DNA of 64,000 nucleotides from an uncultured Bacilli bacterium (lineage in GTDB: Bacteria; Bacillota_I; Bacilli_A; RFN20; CAG-826). Numbering within the stretch: the first letter of the stretch is position 1; each line of letters begins with the position of its first letter. The position numbers and the translations under genes were made by a program. Below, in pieces: positions 54,901-62,442 of the stretch. The stretch spans positions 41,110 through 105,109 of the forward strand of contig CALVHN010000005.1 in NCBI GenBank assembly GCA_944327845.1, in the 5' to 3' direction. Under the pieces are notes generated by a model. That model was not told the origin of the DNA, searched no databases, and saw nothing but the letters and a program-made list of their open reading frames with translations.

Positions 54901-55052
54901 GTGGTACAATTAGTTTTATTACACCTACTTGGAAATATGTTTTATATAGCATGGATGGCGTTTTAGTTGGTTTAACTGTTGCTTCAATTGCATTATTAGC
55001 TGTTAATTTATTTAATGTAATTCCAACAAAAAAGAAAGAAGATAATGAATAA
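51972..55052 (+). CDS. Membrane-anchored GH3 beta-glucosidase with permuted domain order
   Basis: A 1026-residue glycosidase. A hydrophobic N-terminal segment (about 9-27) is followed by the domain normally at the C-terminus of GH3 enzymes (Q-E-G-S-V-L-L-K-N near 83-91), then a fibronectin-like domain (about 425-540). The TIM-barrel comes last (about 670-990), with the catalytic nucleophile Asp 907 in G-F-N-V-S-D-Y-Y. A C-terminal transmembrane helix (about 990-1012) and K-K-K-E-D tail end it. This reversed order is known from some GH3 enzymes such as those of Butyrivibrio and Ruminococcus albus. It probably cleaves terminal beta-glucosides outside the membrane, under cre and LytTR control with its neighbours. 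Confidence 0.9.
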   Translation: MNRKINNLCKILITSLGTISAISLTGTKIALENDGSINSFLGVQETVYTPNENADEQDTEYYKSKFDNLQDVIDNGRNLNRLVQQEGSVLLKNDNNALPLKEGNRKVSLVGVSSVDPAFSGTGSGSVDTSDAPSFKKAMENAGFEVNDTLWNFYSDNLDTYKRPNPSSVGGPVNVYNFQSFNYGTGDASWNDVNSNCGSSFSEYGDAAIYTITRIGGESHDIPSGLDSARKHDYNKTSINEDGDYLDLSDTEVDVLKGLKDLKDQKKIKNTVLIINSPNPMETDFLLDPELGIDACLWIGTPGTNGLQGVANLLAGEDGDEAISPSGSLPDTYYTDNQKYNPVMSNFGYFAYENNETYFPRNQYGDRYYNYIHYVCYQEGIYLGYKYTETRYEDSVLNQGNVGDFNYDDVVSFPFGYGLSYTTFEFLSMKTSKTDTGYQVKVRVKNTGSTYGKKAVQVYIQKPYTTYDTENFIEKSSVELAGFGKTKNLAPNEEEEVIIDISDDLFKSYDAYGAKTYIQDAGDYYITAAGDSHEAINNILAYKGKTTADGMTENGDRNFVYHETREFNSTKYATSKATNQKVTNLFEHADMNFYDGKIYNWVDYLSRSDWEGTYPDINGVEFTMTKEMADQMKTYVEPVKEDSESYPTYGASQVLTLADFIKDENGNPISYDNPLWDKLLDQMTYEETSYLLSNGLRHTKGVPNVAKPETLDHNGPIGLTQAYGSGPNGLAAKKDDPLKNKKPTSYSCAGIQAATMNADLIEVMGEAMGEDALWAGYSGLYGPCSNIHRSPYEGRAFEYFSEDAVLSGLILASETKGIQSKGCYVYNKHFALNEQETNRPGVGTWANEQTIRENYLRAFELPITESNAYCVMSAYNRIGLIPSYCDYNLQTAWLRGETGMEGFNVSDYYTNALKYTTLSQIIMAGVDLPDADLNGNNSLDRFNDGKHGGLANQMRESAKRILYTVSRSNAMNGTSSGGTISFITPTWKYVLYSMDGVLVGLTVASIALLAVNLFNVIPTKKKEDNE

Positions 55053-55069
55053 AATATGGAGGATTAGCA

Positions 55070-57046
55070 ATGAAAAAAGTTAAATTATTAGTTTCTCTAT
55101 TATCTATAATTAGTTTAGGTGGTGTATTATCCTTGACTTCATGTCAAGATAATACCAAGCCTCAAGATACTCAACCTGAAGAGAATTATGACGTTTCAAA
55201 AATTACTATCTTATATGAAGATCAAGATATTGGTGATACTAAAGAAATTAGATTCCAATTAGGTTCAATTAAATTAAAAGCTTTAGTTGAAGGAAATAGT
55301 GAGGTCGTTCCTCAAAGAGTTAAATGGAAGAGTAGTGATTCAACAATTGCTACTGCATCAACAACTGGATATATTACTTTTAAAAAACAAGGTACTGTCA
55401 CTATTACTTGTACATCATATTTTGATGAAACTGTCTCAGATTCAGTTACATTAAGTATATTTGAAAAAGCTGATGTTGAAATAAATAAGACTGGCGAATA
55501 TAAACTTGAAGCTGAAGCTGCTGATTTATCAAATGCTACTTCTTCATCATCTAATGCTGAAATAATTGATACTGCTCCAACTCATGGTGCTGGACCAAAT
55601 GCTGGAAAACCTGCAAGTGATACAAGTGTTATTAAAAATTTATCTGTTATTGGTAATGAAATTAAATACACAATTAAAAGTGAAGCATATGCTAGAGGTA
55701 ATATTTTATTACGTGGTTCATCTTCCAACTGGGATGGTTTAGTAATGAAAGATGCTAAGCTTGATGATTTAATGGCAATGTATCTTGATGGTAATCAAGT
55801 TTTATTTGGAGATAATGCAGTATTTCCTGGATGTGAATATAAAGATTATATGAATTTACAAGATACATATGTTTATGATTTCTTAATTACTCCTGGTATG
55901 CATACTTGGACAATTGAATCAAAGGTTGATACTTCTTTTTCTGGCGTTCGTGCTGTTAACTTCGATTATTTTGTATTCCAAATTGATGAATATTCTAATG
56001 ATCCTCTTCCAGAAGTTGTTCCAAATGAGATTAAACTTGAAGAGAATTTCCAAACTAATTACTTACAAAGCGAAGTATTTAAAGGTGGAAAACTTATTGC
56101 AACTTATGATGGATACAATGAAACAATTGATGTTACTCCTGAAATGGTAAAAGGCTTTGATACTTCAACTCCTGGTAATAAAGAAATAACTATTACTTAT
56201 AAAGGTAAAGAAATTAAGGTTACAATTTCTGTTCAAGCTTTAAAATCGTTAATTAATGGTGTTAGTGTTGCTACATTAGAAGCTGAAACTGATTTTGATC
56301 TTTACGAATATAAAAATGCTTTAACTGAAGAGAATTACAAAAAATTATTTACTGATGGAAATAGTAAAGATCCTAATGGTAATGTCGTTGTTGGTTTAAG
56401 AAATTTATGTCAAGATAATGGAACATTGAATTTATCAATTACAGCTAATTTCTTAAGTTCCGGAAATGCTTATGGAGATTTAATCTTTAGAATGGCTCCT
56501 TCAGTTGCTAAAGGAAATGTTGGAATTTGGGATATGTTCCTTGATGAAGTTATTGAAATTTCATTAAATGGTGAAGTTATTAAAGCTGATGGTGTTTTAC
56601 CTGGACTTGTTAATATGAAAAATTACTTTAATATGAGCGATTTAACTATTAAAAATGTTAATTTCAAAAAAGGCATTAATACTTTATCTATTAAAGTAAT
56701 TGTTGAAAAAGATGTAAGTACTGGATTAGGTGCTCCAAACTTCGATAATGTTAAACTTGATATTAAAAAATATAGCGAAACAGAAGATATTAAAGCTCCA
56801 ACTGTTGAAGAAATTAGCATTAACGAAGGATTTAAAGCTGATTACCAAGTTGATGAAGAGTTTAATAATGATGGTAGTTTAAATGTTAAATGGAGCGATG
56901 GTTCTACATCTACTCAAAAAATAGTTAGAACTATGGTTAGTGGTTTTGATAGTTCAACTGAAGGTGAAAAAGAAATTACTATTTCTTATCGTGGACAATC
57001 AATTAAAACAAAAGTTAATGTTACTGCACCAGTTGAAGCAGAATAA
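55070..57046 (+). CDS. Surface lipoprotein with Ig-like and CBM6-like domains
   Basis: A 658-residue protein. The lipobox L-T-S-C has Cys 25. A Big_2 domain (about 45-135, W-K-S-S-D-S-T-I-A-T-A-S) is followed by a CBM6-like domain starting Y-K-L-E-A-E-A-A-D-L near 144. A Big_3-like domain (about 325-395, I-K-L-E-E-N-F then G-N-K-E-I-T-I-T-Y-K-G) precedes a second CBM6-like domain starting A-T-L-E-A-E-T near 400 and a second Big_3-like domain (about 580-655). The paired A-E-A starts are typical of CBM6/35-type modules, which bind glycans. It follows the GH3 gene by 17 bp, so it probably holds substrate near the enzyme. A GGAGG site precedes the ATG. Confidence 0.83.
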   Translation: MKKVKLLVSLLSIISLGGVLSLTSCQDNTKPQDTQPEENYDVSKITILYEDQDIGDTKEIRFQLGSIKLKALVEGNSEVVPQRVKWKSSDSTIATASTTGYITFKKQGTVTITCTSYFDETVSDSVTLSIFEKADVEINKTGEYKLEAEAADLSNATSSSSNAEIIDTAPTHGAGPNAGKPASDTSVIKNLSVIGNEIKYTIKSEAYARGNILLRGSSSNWDGLVMKDAKLDDLMAMYLDGNQVLFGDNAVFPGCEYKDYMNLQDTYVYDFLITPGMHTWTIESKVDTSFSGVRAVNFDYFVFQIDEYSNDPLPEVVPNEIKLEENFQTNYLQSEVFKGGKLIATYDGYNETIDVTPEMVKGFDTSTPGNKEITITYKGKEIKVTISVQALKSLINGVSVATLEAETDFDLYEYKNALTEENYKKLFTDGNSKDPNGNVVVGLRNLCQDNGTLNLSITANFLSSGNAYGDLIFRMAPSVAKGNVGIWDMFLDEVIEISLNGEVIKADGVLPGLVNMKNYFNMSDLTIKNVNFKKGINTLSIKVIVEKDVSTGLGAPNFDNVKLDIKKYSETEDIKAPTVEEISINEGFKADYQVDEEFNNDGSLNVKWSDGSTSTQKIVRTMVSGFDSSTEGEKEITISYRGQSIKTKVNVTAPVEAE

Positions 57047-57067
57047 ATCTTGTTTTAATCTTAAATT

Positions 57068-57106
57068 AAAAGGACTTATTTAATTCTTAATAAGTCCTTT
57101 TTTCTT
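57068..57106 (+). terminator. Rho-independent terminator of the GH3 operon
   Basis: A perfect 13-bp stem (57068-57080 with 57089-57101) closes an 8-nt loop and is followed by TTTCTTTATTT. Confidence 0.9.
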
Positions 57107-57114
57107 TATTTAAA

Positions 57115-57151
57115 TATAAAAACCTTGCTAATTTAAGATATTTTTTAAAAA
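57115..57151 (-). repeat. Dispersed intergenic repeat, copy 7 (reverse orientation)
   Basis: ATAAAAACCTTGCTAA, TTTAAG, ATATTTTTTAAAAAA. It lies next to the 3' end of the tandem-HTH gene and is inverted with respect to copy 8. Confidence 0.6.
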
Positions 57152-57153
57152 AA

Positions 57154-57675
57154 TTAACAAGAGGAAAGTGCAAGAGTAAATAATCTTCTTTTCTTATATT
57201 GTTTATGATTATCAAATTGAACTAAATTAAATTTAGCAAAATATAAATCTTCATAAGATAAATCAAAGAAAGATTTAAGCTTTTTAAATTCATCAATAGT
57301 TGGTAAGGAAGAATTATTTTCCCACTTAGAAATTTTATTATTTGAGATGTTAACTATTTTTGCCATTTCTTTTTGTGAAAGATGCTTTTCATTTCTTAAA
57401 TAAATTAAGGTTGAGGCAAATTTTTCACTATCAAATATGTAATGATCACAATCATCGTTATTTTTTTCATTTTTTTGATTGATAAAAGAAGTTAAATCAA
57501 CTTTCAAAGAGCGGGCTAGAATTCCTAAAAAAGATAAATCTATATCTATTGTATTTGATTCGTATCTACTTATAGCTTGAAAAGAGCAATGTAAGCAATT
57601 GCCAAGATCGCTTTGCGACATACATAAGGCTTTTCTTAAGCTTTTAACGTAATTTCCGAAATTTTCTTTTGCCAT
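57154..57675 (-). CDS. Tandem-HTH XRE-family regulator
   Basis: A 173-residue protein with two Cro/C1-type helix-turn-helix domains: about 7-62 (M-S-Q-S-D-L-G-N-C-L-H-C-S-F-Q-A-I-S-R-Y-E) and about 85-142 (L-S-Q-K-E-M-A-K-I-V-N-I-S-N-N-K-I-S-K-W-E). It ends in a short basic and hydrophobic tail (K-K-R-R-L-F-T-L-A-L-S-S-C), which may be the stump of a lost membrane domain such as those of the other XRE proteins here. There is no Shine-Dalgarno site. TTGATT, 16 bp, TATATT and then 6 nt precede the ATG, so the mRNA is probably leaderless. Inverted copies of the dispersed repeat lie on both sides. The target is unknown. Confidence 0.82.
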   Translation of the reverse strand: MAKENFGNYVKSLRKALCMSQSDLGNCLHCSFQAISRYESNTIDIDLSFLGILARSLKVDLTSFINQKNEKNNDDCDHYIFDSEKFASTLIYLRNEKHLSQKEMAKIVNISNNKISKWENNSSLPTIDEFKKLKSFFDLSYEDLYFAKFNLVQFDNHKQYKKRRLFTLALSSC

Positions 57676-57681
57676 GTTAAT

Positions 57682-57709
57682 AATATAAATGAGTTTATAA
57701 AAAAATCAA
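57682..57709 (-). promoter_or_regulatory. Promoter of the tandem-HTH gene, placed for a leaderless transcript
   Basis: On the minus strand TTGATT (57704-57709), 16 bp, TATATT (57682-57687), then 6 nt to the ATG. It has the same -35 and spacing as the nfu promoter. Confidence 0.55.
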
Positions 57710-57745
57710 GATTTTTTGACTAAATTGTTAATGAAAAAATAAAAT

Positions 57746-57782
57746 TTATAAAAATAATTGAGTTTTGCAAGGTTTTTATTTA
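57746..57782 (+). repeat. Dispersed intergenic repeat, copy 8
   Basis: TATAAAAATAAT, TGAG, TTTTGCAAGG, TTTTTAT. It overlaps the last codons of the M18 gene and faces copy 7 across the tandem-HTH gene. Confidence 0.65.
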
Positions 57783-59086
57783 AATATGACCTTATTTTCG
57801 TGAATATTAATGAATGTAGAATAGAATACTTGGCTAAATTTCATTAAGTCAAAAAGATCTTTTTGACCACAAAGTTCAAAAGAACTATGCATTGCAAGTT
57901 GAGGAATACCAATGTCAGCACTTAAAATACTTACTTCAGAATTTGAAATATTTCCTAAAGTTGATCCACCTCTTAAATCGCTTCGATTAGTAAATTCTTG
58001 ATATTCTAAATGAGCTTTTTCAAAGACATATTTTAAAATTGAAGAAGAAAATCCATCGCTTGTATAAGATTGATTTGCATTATATTTAATTGCAATTCCT
58101 TTATTAAGAACGACTGGGCTTGTTTGATCTTGATATTCTAAATAATTTGGATGAGTTGCGTGAGCATTATCAACACTTATTAAAAATGATTTTTGAATAG
58201 CGTTAATATAATCTATTTCATTACCATTTAATAAATTAACAATTCTTTTTAATGTGTCCTTTAAAAATGTTGAATTTGCTCCTTGTCTAGTTAAACTTCC
58301 AACTTCTTCATTATCAAAAACAGAATAAACTGTGATTTGATCATCGTTTTTTGAATTTAAAAATCCAATGAGCATTGAATAAACACTAGCTAAATTATCT
58401 AATTTTGGACTACCGATAAAATCACTATTTAATCCAATAATTTTTGCTTCCTCTCTTAAATAAAGATATAAGTCAAAAGAAAGAACCTCATGTGTTTTAA
58501 AGTCTAAGTGTAACGCATCTAATAAAAATTTCTTAAAGTTAAAGCAAAAAACATCGTTTAGTCCGAGAATTGGAATTAAATCTTTACTTGGGTTATAAGC
58601 ATAGCCTTGATTGATATTGCGATTAAAATGAATACATAAATTAGGGATTATTAATAAATCCTTATTTATATTAAGCAATTTTGTTTCAATTTTAATGTTG
58701 TTTTTTACTATAACTCTTCCAGCAATTGATAAAGGTTTGTCAAGCCAAGTAGAATAAATTCCTCCACCATAAGGTTCAACGTTTAATTGCAAATAGTTAT
58801 CTTTATTAATTAATGGATTTGGTTTTAATTTAAAAGTTGGTGAATCAGAATGACTTGCACTAAGTAAAAAAGAAATATTATTAATTTCTTTAGGAATTTT
58901 AAAAGCAATAATAGAAGAATCGTTCCTTGTTAAAAAGTAATTTTTTCCTTTTTCTAAATAATTCAAGTTATTGTCAAAAACTTCGATAAAACCGTTATCT
59001 AAAAGCAATTGTTTAACGTTATCAATAACATGAAATTGGGAATAAGAAGTGTTAATTAATTTTAAAAAAGTATCTAATTGATCCAT
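57776..59086 (-). CDS. M18 family aminopeptidase
   Basis: A 436-residue metallopeptidase of the aspartyl-aminopeptidase-like M18 family, which removes N-terminal residues from peptides in the cytosol with two zinc ions. Seen: A-S-H-S-D-S-P near 80-86 with a zinc His, the N-V-E-P-Y-G-G-G segment, D-N-E-E-V-G-S near 262-268 with the catalytic/zinc glutamates, and S-V-D-N-A-H-A-T-H-P near 310-319. The length matches the usual 420-460. A GAGG site precedes the ATG. It would complete breakdown of peptides imported by Opp. It is divergent from gap, with a palindrome in the gap between them. Confidence 0.92.
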   Translation of the reverse strand: MDQLDTFLKLINTSYSQFHVIDNVKQLLLDNGFIEVFDNNLNYLEKGKNYFLTRNDSSIIAFKIPKEINNISFLLSASHSDSPTFKLKPNPLINKDNYLQLNVEPYGGGIYSTWLDKPLSIAGRVIVKNNIKIETKLLNINKDLLIIPNLCIHFNRNINQGYAYNPSKDLIPILGLNDVFCFNFKKFLLDALHLDFKTHEVLSFDLYLYLREEAKIIGLNSDFIGSPKLDNLASVYSMLIGFLNSKNDDQITVYSVFDNEEVGSLTRQGANSTFLKDTLKRIVNLLNGNEIDYINAIQKSFLISVDNAHATHPNYLEYQDQTSPVVLNKGIAIKYNANQSYTSDGFSSSILKYVFEKAHLEYQEFTNRSDLRGGSTLGNISNSEVSILSADIGIPQLAMHSSFELCGQKDLFDLMKFSQVFYSTFINIHENKVIFK

Positions 59087-59142
59087 AAATTTTTACCTCA
59101 TATATATAATATAGAAAAAGAAGTTTAATGTCTTTTAATTTA

Positions 59143-59164
59143 ATTCAGTATTTTTATACTGAAT
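59143..59164. promoter_or_regulatory. Inverted repeat between the M18 gene and gap
   Basis: ATTCAGTAT and ATACTGAAT are perfect 9-bp arms around TTTT. It lies about 40 bp upstream of the gap -10 (TATAAT at 59205-59210). No T run follows, so an operator is likelier than a terminator. Confidence 0.4.
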
Positions 59165-59242
59165 ATAAAAAATAAAATCTCTTTAAAAAAATGTAATTAA
59201 TATTTATAATATTAATTGTTTAATTTCTAGGAGGAAATATAT

Positions 59243-60259
59243 ATGGCAATAAAAGTTGCAATTAACGGATTTGGTAGAATTGGTAGACTTGCTTTCAGAC
59301 AAATGTTTAATGCTGAAGGTTATGAAATTGTCGCTATCAATGATTTAACTGATCCAAAAATGTTAGCTCATTTACTTAAATATGATTCAGCTCAAGGTAG
59401 ATATGCATTAGCTGATAAAGTAGAAGCTAAAGAATCATCAATCGTTGTTGATGGTAAAGAAATTGAAATTTATAAGGAACCAGACGCAAGCAAACTTCCT
59501 TGGAAAGAACTTAATGTTGATGTTGTTCTTGAATGTACAGGTTTTTATACAAAGAAAGAAAAAGCAATGGCTCACATCAATGCTGGAGCTAAAAAAGTAG
59601 TTATTTCTGCTCCTGCTGGAAATGATCTTAAGACAATTGTTTTTAGTGTTAATGAAAACATTTTAACAAAAGATGATCAAATTATCTCAGCTGCAAGCTG
59701 TACAACAAACTGCTTAGCACCAATGGCAAAATGCTTAAATGATTTTAGCCCAATTGTTTCTGGTATTATGACAACAGTTCATGCTTATACTGGTGACCAA
59801 ATGGTTTTAGATGGACCACATAGAAAAGGTGATTTAAGAAGAGCTAGAGCTGCTGCTGTTAATATCGTTCCTAATTCAACTGGTGCAGCTAAAGCAATTG
59901 GTTTAGTTATTCCTGAATTAAATGGTAAATTAATTGGTTCAGCTCAAAGAGTTCCTGTAAAAACTGGTTCAACAACAATTCTTGTTGCATTAGTTAAAGG
60001 CAAAGATATTACAGTTGATGCAATTAATGATTATATGAAAAACCATACTTCTGCAAGCTATGGTTACACTGATGATCCAATCGTTTCAAGCGATGTCATC
60101 GGAAGTAGATTTGGTTCAATCTTTGATGCAACACAAACTATGGTTAGTAAAGTTGATGATAATACTTATCAAGTTCAAGTTGTTGCTTGGTATGATAATG
60201 AAAATTCTTATACCTCACAAATGGTTAGAACTATTAAATACTTTGCAGAATTAAATTAA
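59243..60259 (+). CDS. gap: Glyceraldehyde-3-phosphate dehydrogenase
   Basis: A 338-residue glycolytic enzyme that oxidises glyceraldehyde 3-phosphate to 1,3-bisphosphoglycerate with NAD and phosphate. Seen: the NAD-binding N-G-F-G-R-I-G-R at 8-15, D-L-T-D near 34 (the Asp favours NAD), the catalytic Cys 153 in S-C-T-T-N-C, H-A-Y-T-G-D-Q near 180, and W-Y-D-N-E near 315. The length is typical. An AGGAGG site precedes the ATG and TATAAT lies at 59205-59210. It is followed by its own hairpin and then pgk and tpiA, so it can be expressed apart from them. Confidence 0.97.
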   Translation: MAIKVAINGFGRIGRLAFRQMFNAEGYEIVAINDLTDPKMLAHLLKYDSAQGRYALADKVEAKESSIVVDGKEIEIYKEPDASKLPWKELNVDVVLECTGFYTKKEKAMAHINAGAKKVVISAPAGNDLKTIVFSVNENILTKDDQIISAASCTTNCLAPMAKCLNDFSPIVSGIMTTVHAYTGDQMVLDGPHRKGDLRRARAAAVNIVPNSTGAAKAIGLVIPELNGKLIGSAQRVPVKTGSTTILVALVKGKDITVDAINDYMKNHTSASYGYTDDPIVSSDVIGSRFGSIFDATQTMVSKVDDNTYQVQVVAWYDNENSYTSQMVRTIKYFAELN

Positions 60260-60274
60260 TTTTTTAAAAAATAT

Positions 60275-60308
60275 AGGCTTAAGGTATTTAATATCTTAAG
60301 CCTTTTTA
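60275..60308 (+). terminator. Hairpin terminator between gap and pgk
   Basis: AGGCTTAAG (60275-60283) and CTTAAGCCT (60295-60303) pair, followed by TTTTT. pgk starts 21 bp later with no separate promoter seen, so readthrough is likely. Confidence 0.8.
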
Positions 60309-60328
60309 ATAACTTTGAAAGGAAATTT

Positions 60329-61555
60329 ATGCACACAATCGACGAATTACATGATTTAAGTGGAAAAAAAGTAATGGTCAGAGTTGACTTTAACGTTCCA
60401 CTTAATGGTAAAGAAATTAGAGATGATAACCGTATTGTTTCTGCTTTACCTACAATCAAAGAATTAATTAAAAAACACGGCAGAATCGTACTTTTTTCAC
60501 ATTTAGGTAAAATTAAATGGGGAAAGGTTGATGATGCTGAAATTGAAAAACAAAAAGCTAAAAACAATATGGAATTTGTTTTTCCTCGTTTAAAAGAATT
60601 ATTAAATGGGACTAATGTTTTCTTTACTAATGCAACAAGAGGTGAAGAATTAACAAAAGCAATTAATGCTTTAAAAGATGGTGAAGTTTTACTTGTTCAA
60701 AATACTCGTTACGAAAAAGGTGAAGAAAAAAATAACCCTGAATTAAGCAAAGACTGGGCATCAAATTTTGATGTTTTTGTAATGGATGCTTTTGGTAGTG
60801 CACACCGTGCACATGCTTCAACTTTTGGTGTTCCTGAAATTTTAAAAGCAGAAGGAAAAGAAGTTGCACTTGGATATTTAATGGAAAAAGAAGTTAAAAA
60901 TTTAGGTGCTTGCGTTAAAGCTACAACCCATCCTTATGTTGCTATTTTAGGTGGATTTAAAGTTTCAGATAAAATTAAAGTTATCGATTCTTTACTTAAA
61001 AAATGTGACAAAATTTTAATTGGTGGAGCTATGGCCTATACTTTCTTTAAAGCTTTAGGTAAAAATATTGGAACTTCTCCTTGTGAAGATGATCAATTAG
61101 AATATGCACGAAATTGCTATGCTTCTGGCAAAGTCATTTTACCTGTTGATAGCGTAGTTGCTGATAGTTTTGATAATCCAGTAAATATTCAAACTGTTGT
61201 TACTGATGTTAATTCAAATACTGCAGGTATTCCTGATGGATTTGAAGGATTTGATGTTGGTCCTAATACAATTAAACTTTATACAGAAGAAATTAAAAAA
61301 GCTAAATTAATTTTCTGGAATGGACCAGTTGGTGTTTTTGAAAAAGAACAATTCCAAGCTGGAACAATCGCTATTTGTAAAGCTATTACCGATAATAAAA
61401 ACGCTTTTTCAGTTATTGGTGGAGGAGATAGTGCTGCAGCAGCTAAAGAATTTGGTTATGCAGATAAATTCTCACATGTTTCAACAGGTGGTGGAGCTTC
61501 TCTTGAAATGATTGAAAATGATGGACATCTTCCAGGAATTGATGTTATTGGATAA
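60329..61555 (+). CDS. pgk: Phosphoglycerate kinase
   Basis: A 408-residue glycolytic kinase that makes ATP from 1,3-bisphosphoglycerate. Seen: V-R-V-D-F-N-V-P-L near 17-25, S-H-L-G-K near 57, the E-E-K-N-N-P-E-L segment, D-A-F-G-S-A-H-R-A-H-A-S near 155-166, G-G-F-K-V-S-D-K and the C-terminal G-G-G-D-S-A-A-A. The S-H-L-G-K-I-K-W region carries a short insertion relative to the usual S-H-L-G-R-P-K, as in some Mollicutes. An AAAGGA site precedes the ATG. tpiA starts 1 bp after the stop. Confidence 0.97.
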   Translation: MHTIDELHDLSGKKVMVRVDFNVPLNGKEIRDDNRIVSALPTIKELIKKHGRIVLFSHLGKIKWGKVDDAEIEKQKAKNNMEFVFPRLKELLNGTNVFFTNATRGEELTKAINALKDGEVLLVQNTRYEKGEEKNNPELSKDWASNFDVFVMDAFGSAHRAHASTFGVPEILKAEGKEVALGYLMEKEVKNLGACVKATTHPYVAILGGFKVSDKIKVIDSLLKKCDKILIGGAMAYTFFKALGKNIGTSPCEDDQLEYARNCYASGKVILPVDSVVADSFDNPVNIQTVVTDVNSNTAGIPDGFEGFDVGPNTIKLYTEEIKKAKLIFWNGPVGVFEKEQFQAGTIAICKAITDNKNAFSVIGGGDSAAAAKEFGYADKFSHVSTGGGASLEMIENDGHLPGIDVIG

Positions 61556-61556
61556 A

Positions 61557-62315
61557 ATGAGAAAGAAATTTCTTTTAGGCAACTGGAAAATGAATAAAAC
61601 AGTTGCTGAAGCTAAAGAATTTGCTAATGAAGCAAAATCTTTAGGTGATATCGCTAAAAAAAATAATATTGATTTAGGAGTTTGTGCTCCATTTATCGAT
61701 TTAATTGATGTTAAAAATATTGTTGGAGATTCTTTAATAGTTGGTGCTCAAAATTGTCATTATCTTGAAAAAGGTGCCTTTACTGGTGAAATTTCTTGTG
61801 AAATGTTAAAAGAAATAGGTATTAATTTATCAATTATTGGACATTCAGAAAGAAGAGAATACGATAATGAAACTTCAACTAAATGTAATTTGAAAATTAA
61901 AGCATTATTAAAAAATGAGATGACTCCTGTTTATTGTTGTGGAGAATCTTTAAAAACATATGAAGAAGGTAAAACAAAAGATTTTGTTAAAACTCAAATT
62001 GTTGAAGGTTTTAAAGATTTAACTAAGCTTGATGCAGAAAAAGTAGTCATTGCATATGAACCAATTTGGGCGATTGGAACAGGTAAATCCGCTTCTAAAG
62101 AAATCGCTGAAGATATGTGTAAATTTATTCGTAATATTATAAAGGATTTATATGATGAAGATGCTTCAAATAATATTCGTATATTATATGGCGGAAGTGT
62201 AAAACCTAATAATATTGCTGAATATTTGTCCCAACCTGATGTTGATGGTGCTTTAGTTGGTGGAGCAAGTTTAAAAGTTGATTCTTATAAAGAATTGCTT
62301 ACAAACTTATTATAA
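61557..62315 (+). CDS. tpiA: Triosephosphate isomerase
   Basis: A 252-residue isomerase that interconverts dihydroxyacetone phosphate and glyceraldehyde 3-phosphate. Seen: G-N-W-K-M-N with the active-site Lys near 12, the catalytic His in I-G-H-S-E-R-R near 97, the catalytic Glu in A-Y-E-P-I-W-A-I-G-T-G near 168, and Y-G-G-S-V near 210. The length is typical. An upstream reading inside pgk is rejected; ATG 61557 lies 1 bp after the pgk stop, which implies coupled translation. A terminator follows. Confidence 0.97.
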   Translation: MRKKFLLGNWKMNKTVAEAKEFANEAKSLGDIAKKNNIDLGVCAPFIDLIDVKNIVGDSLIVGAQNCHYLEKGAFTGEISCEMLKEIGINLSIIGHSERREYDNETSTKCNLKIKALLKNEMTPVYCCGESLKTYEEGKTKDFVKTQIVEGFKDLTKLDAEKVVIAYEPIWAIGTGKSASKEIAEDMCKFIRNIIKDLYDEDASNNIRILYGGSVKPNNIAEYLSQPDVDGALVGGASLKVDSYKELLTNLL

Positions 62316-62333
62316 AAATTAATTATTACTTTG

Positions 62334-62366
62334 AGATGGAGATGATCCATCTCTTTTTCTTTTTTG
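62334..62366 (+). terminator. Rho-independent terminator of the glycolytic operon
   Basis: GAGATGG (62334-62340) and CCATCTC (62348-62354) pair around 7 nt, followed by TTTTTCTTTTTT. Confidence 0.9.
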
Positions 62367-62371
62367 TATAT

Positions 62372-62399
62372 TGTCTAAAAATATAAATAATTTATAATT
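62372..62399 (+). promoter_or_regulatory. Promoter of the BI-1 family gene
   Basis: TTGTCT (62372-62377), 16 bp, TATAAT (62394-62399). The AGGAGGT site and ATG follow at 62443. Confidence 0.6.
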
Positions 62400-62442
62400 A
62401 TTTTATAAATTTACTATTTAGTCAATTTATTAGGAGGTATTT

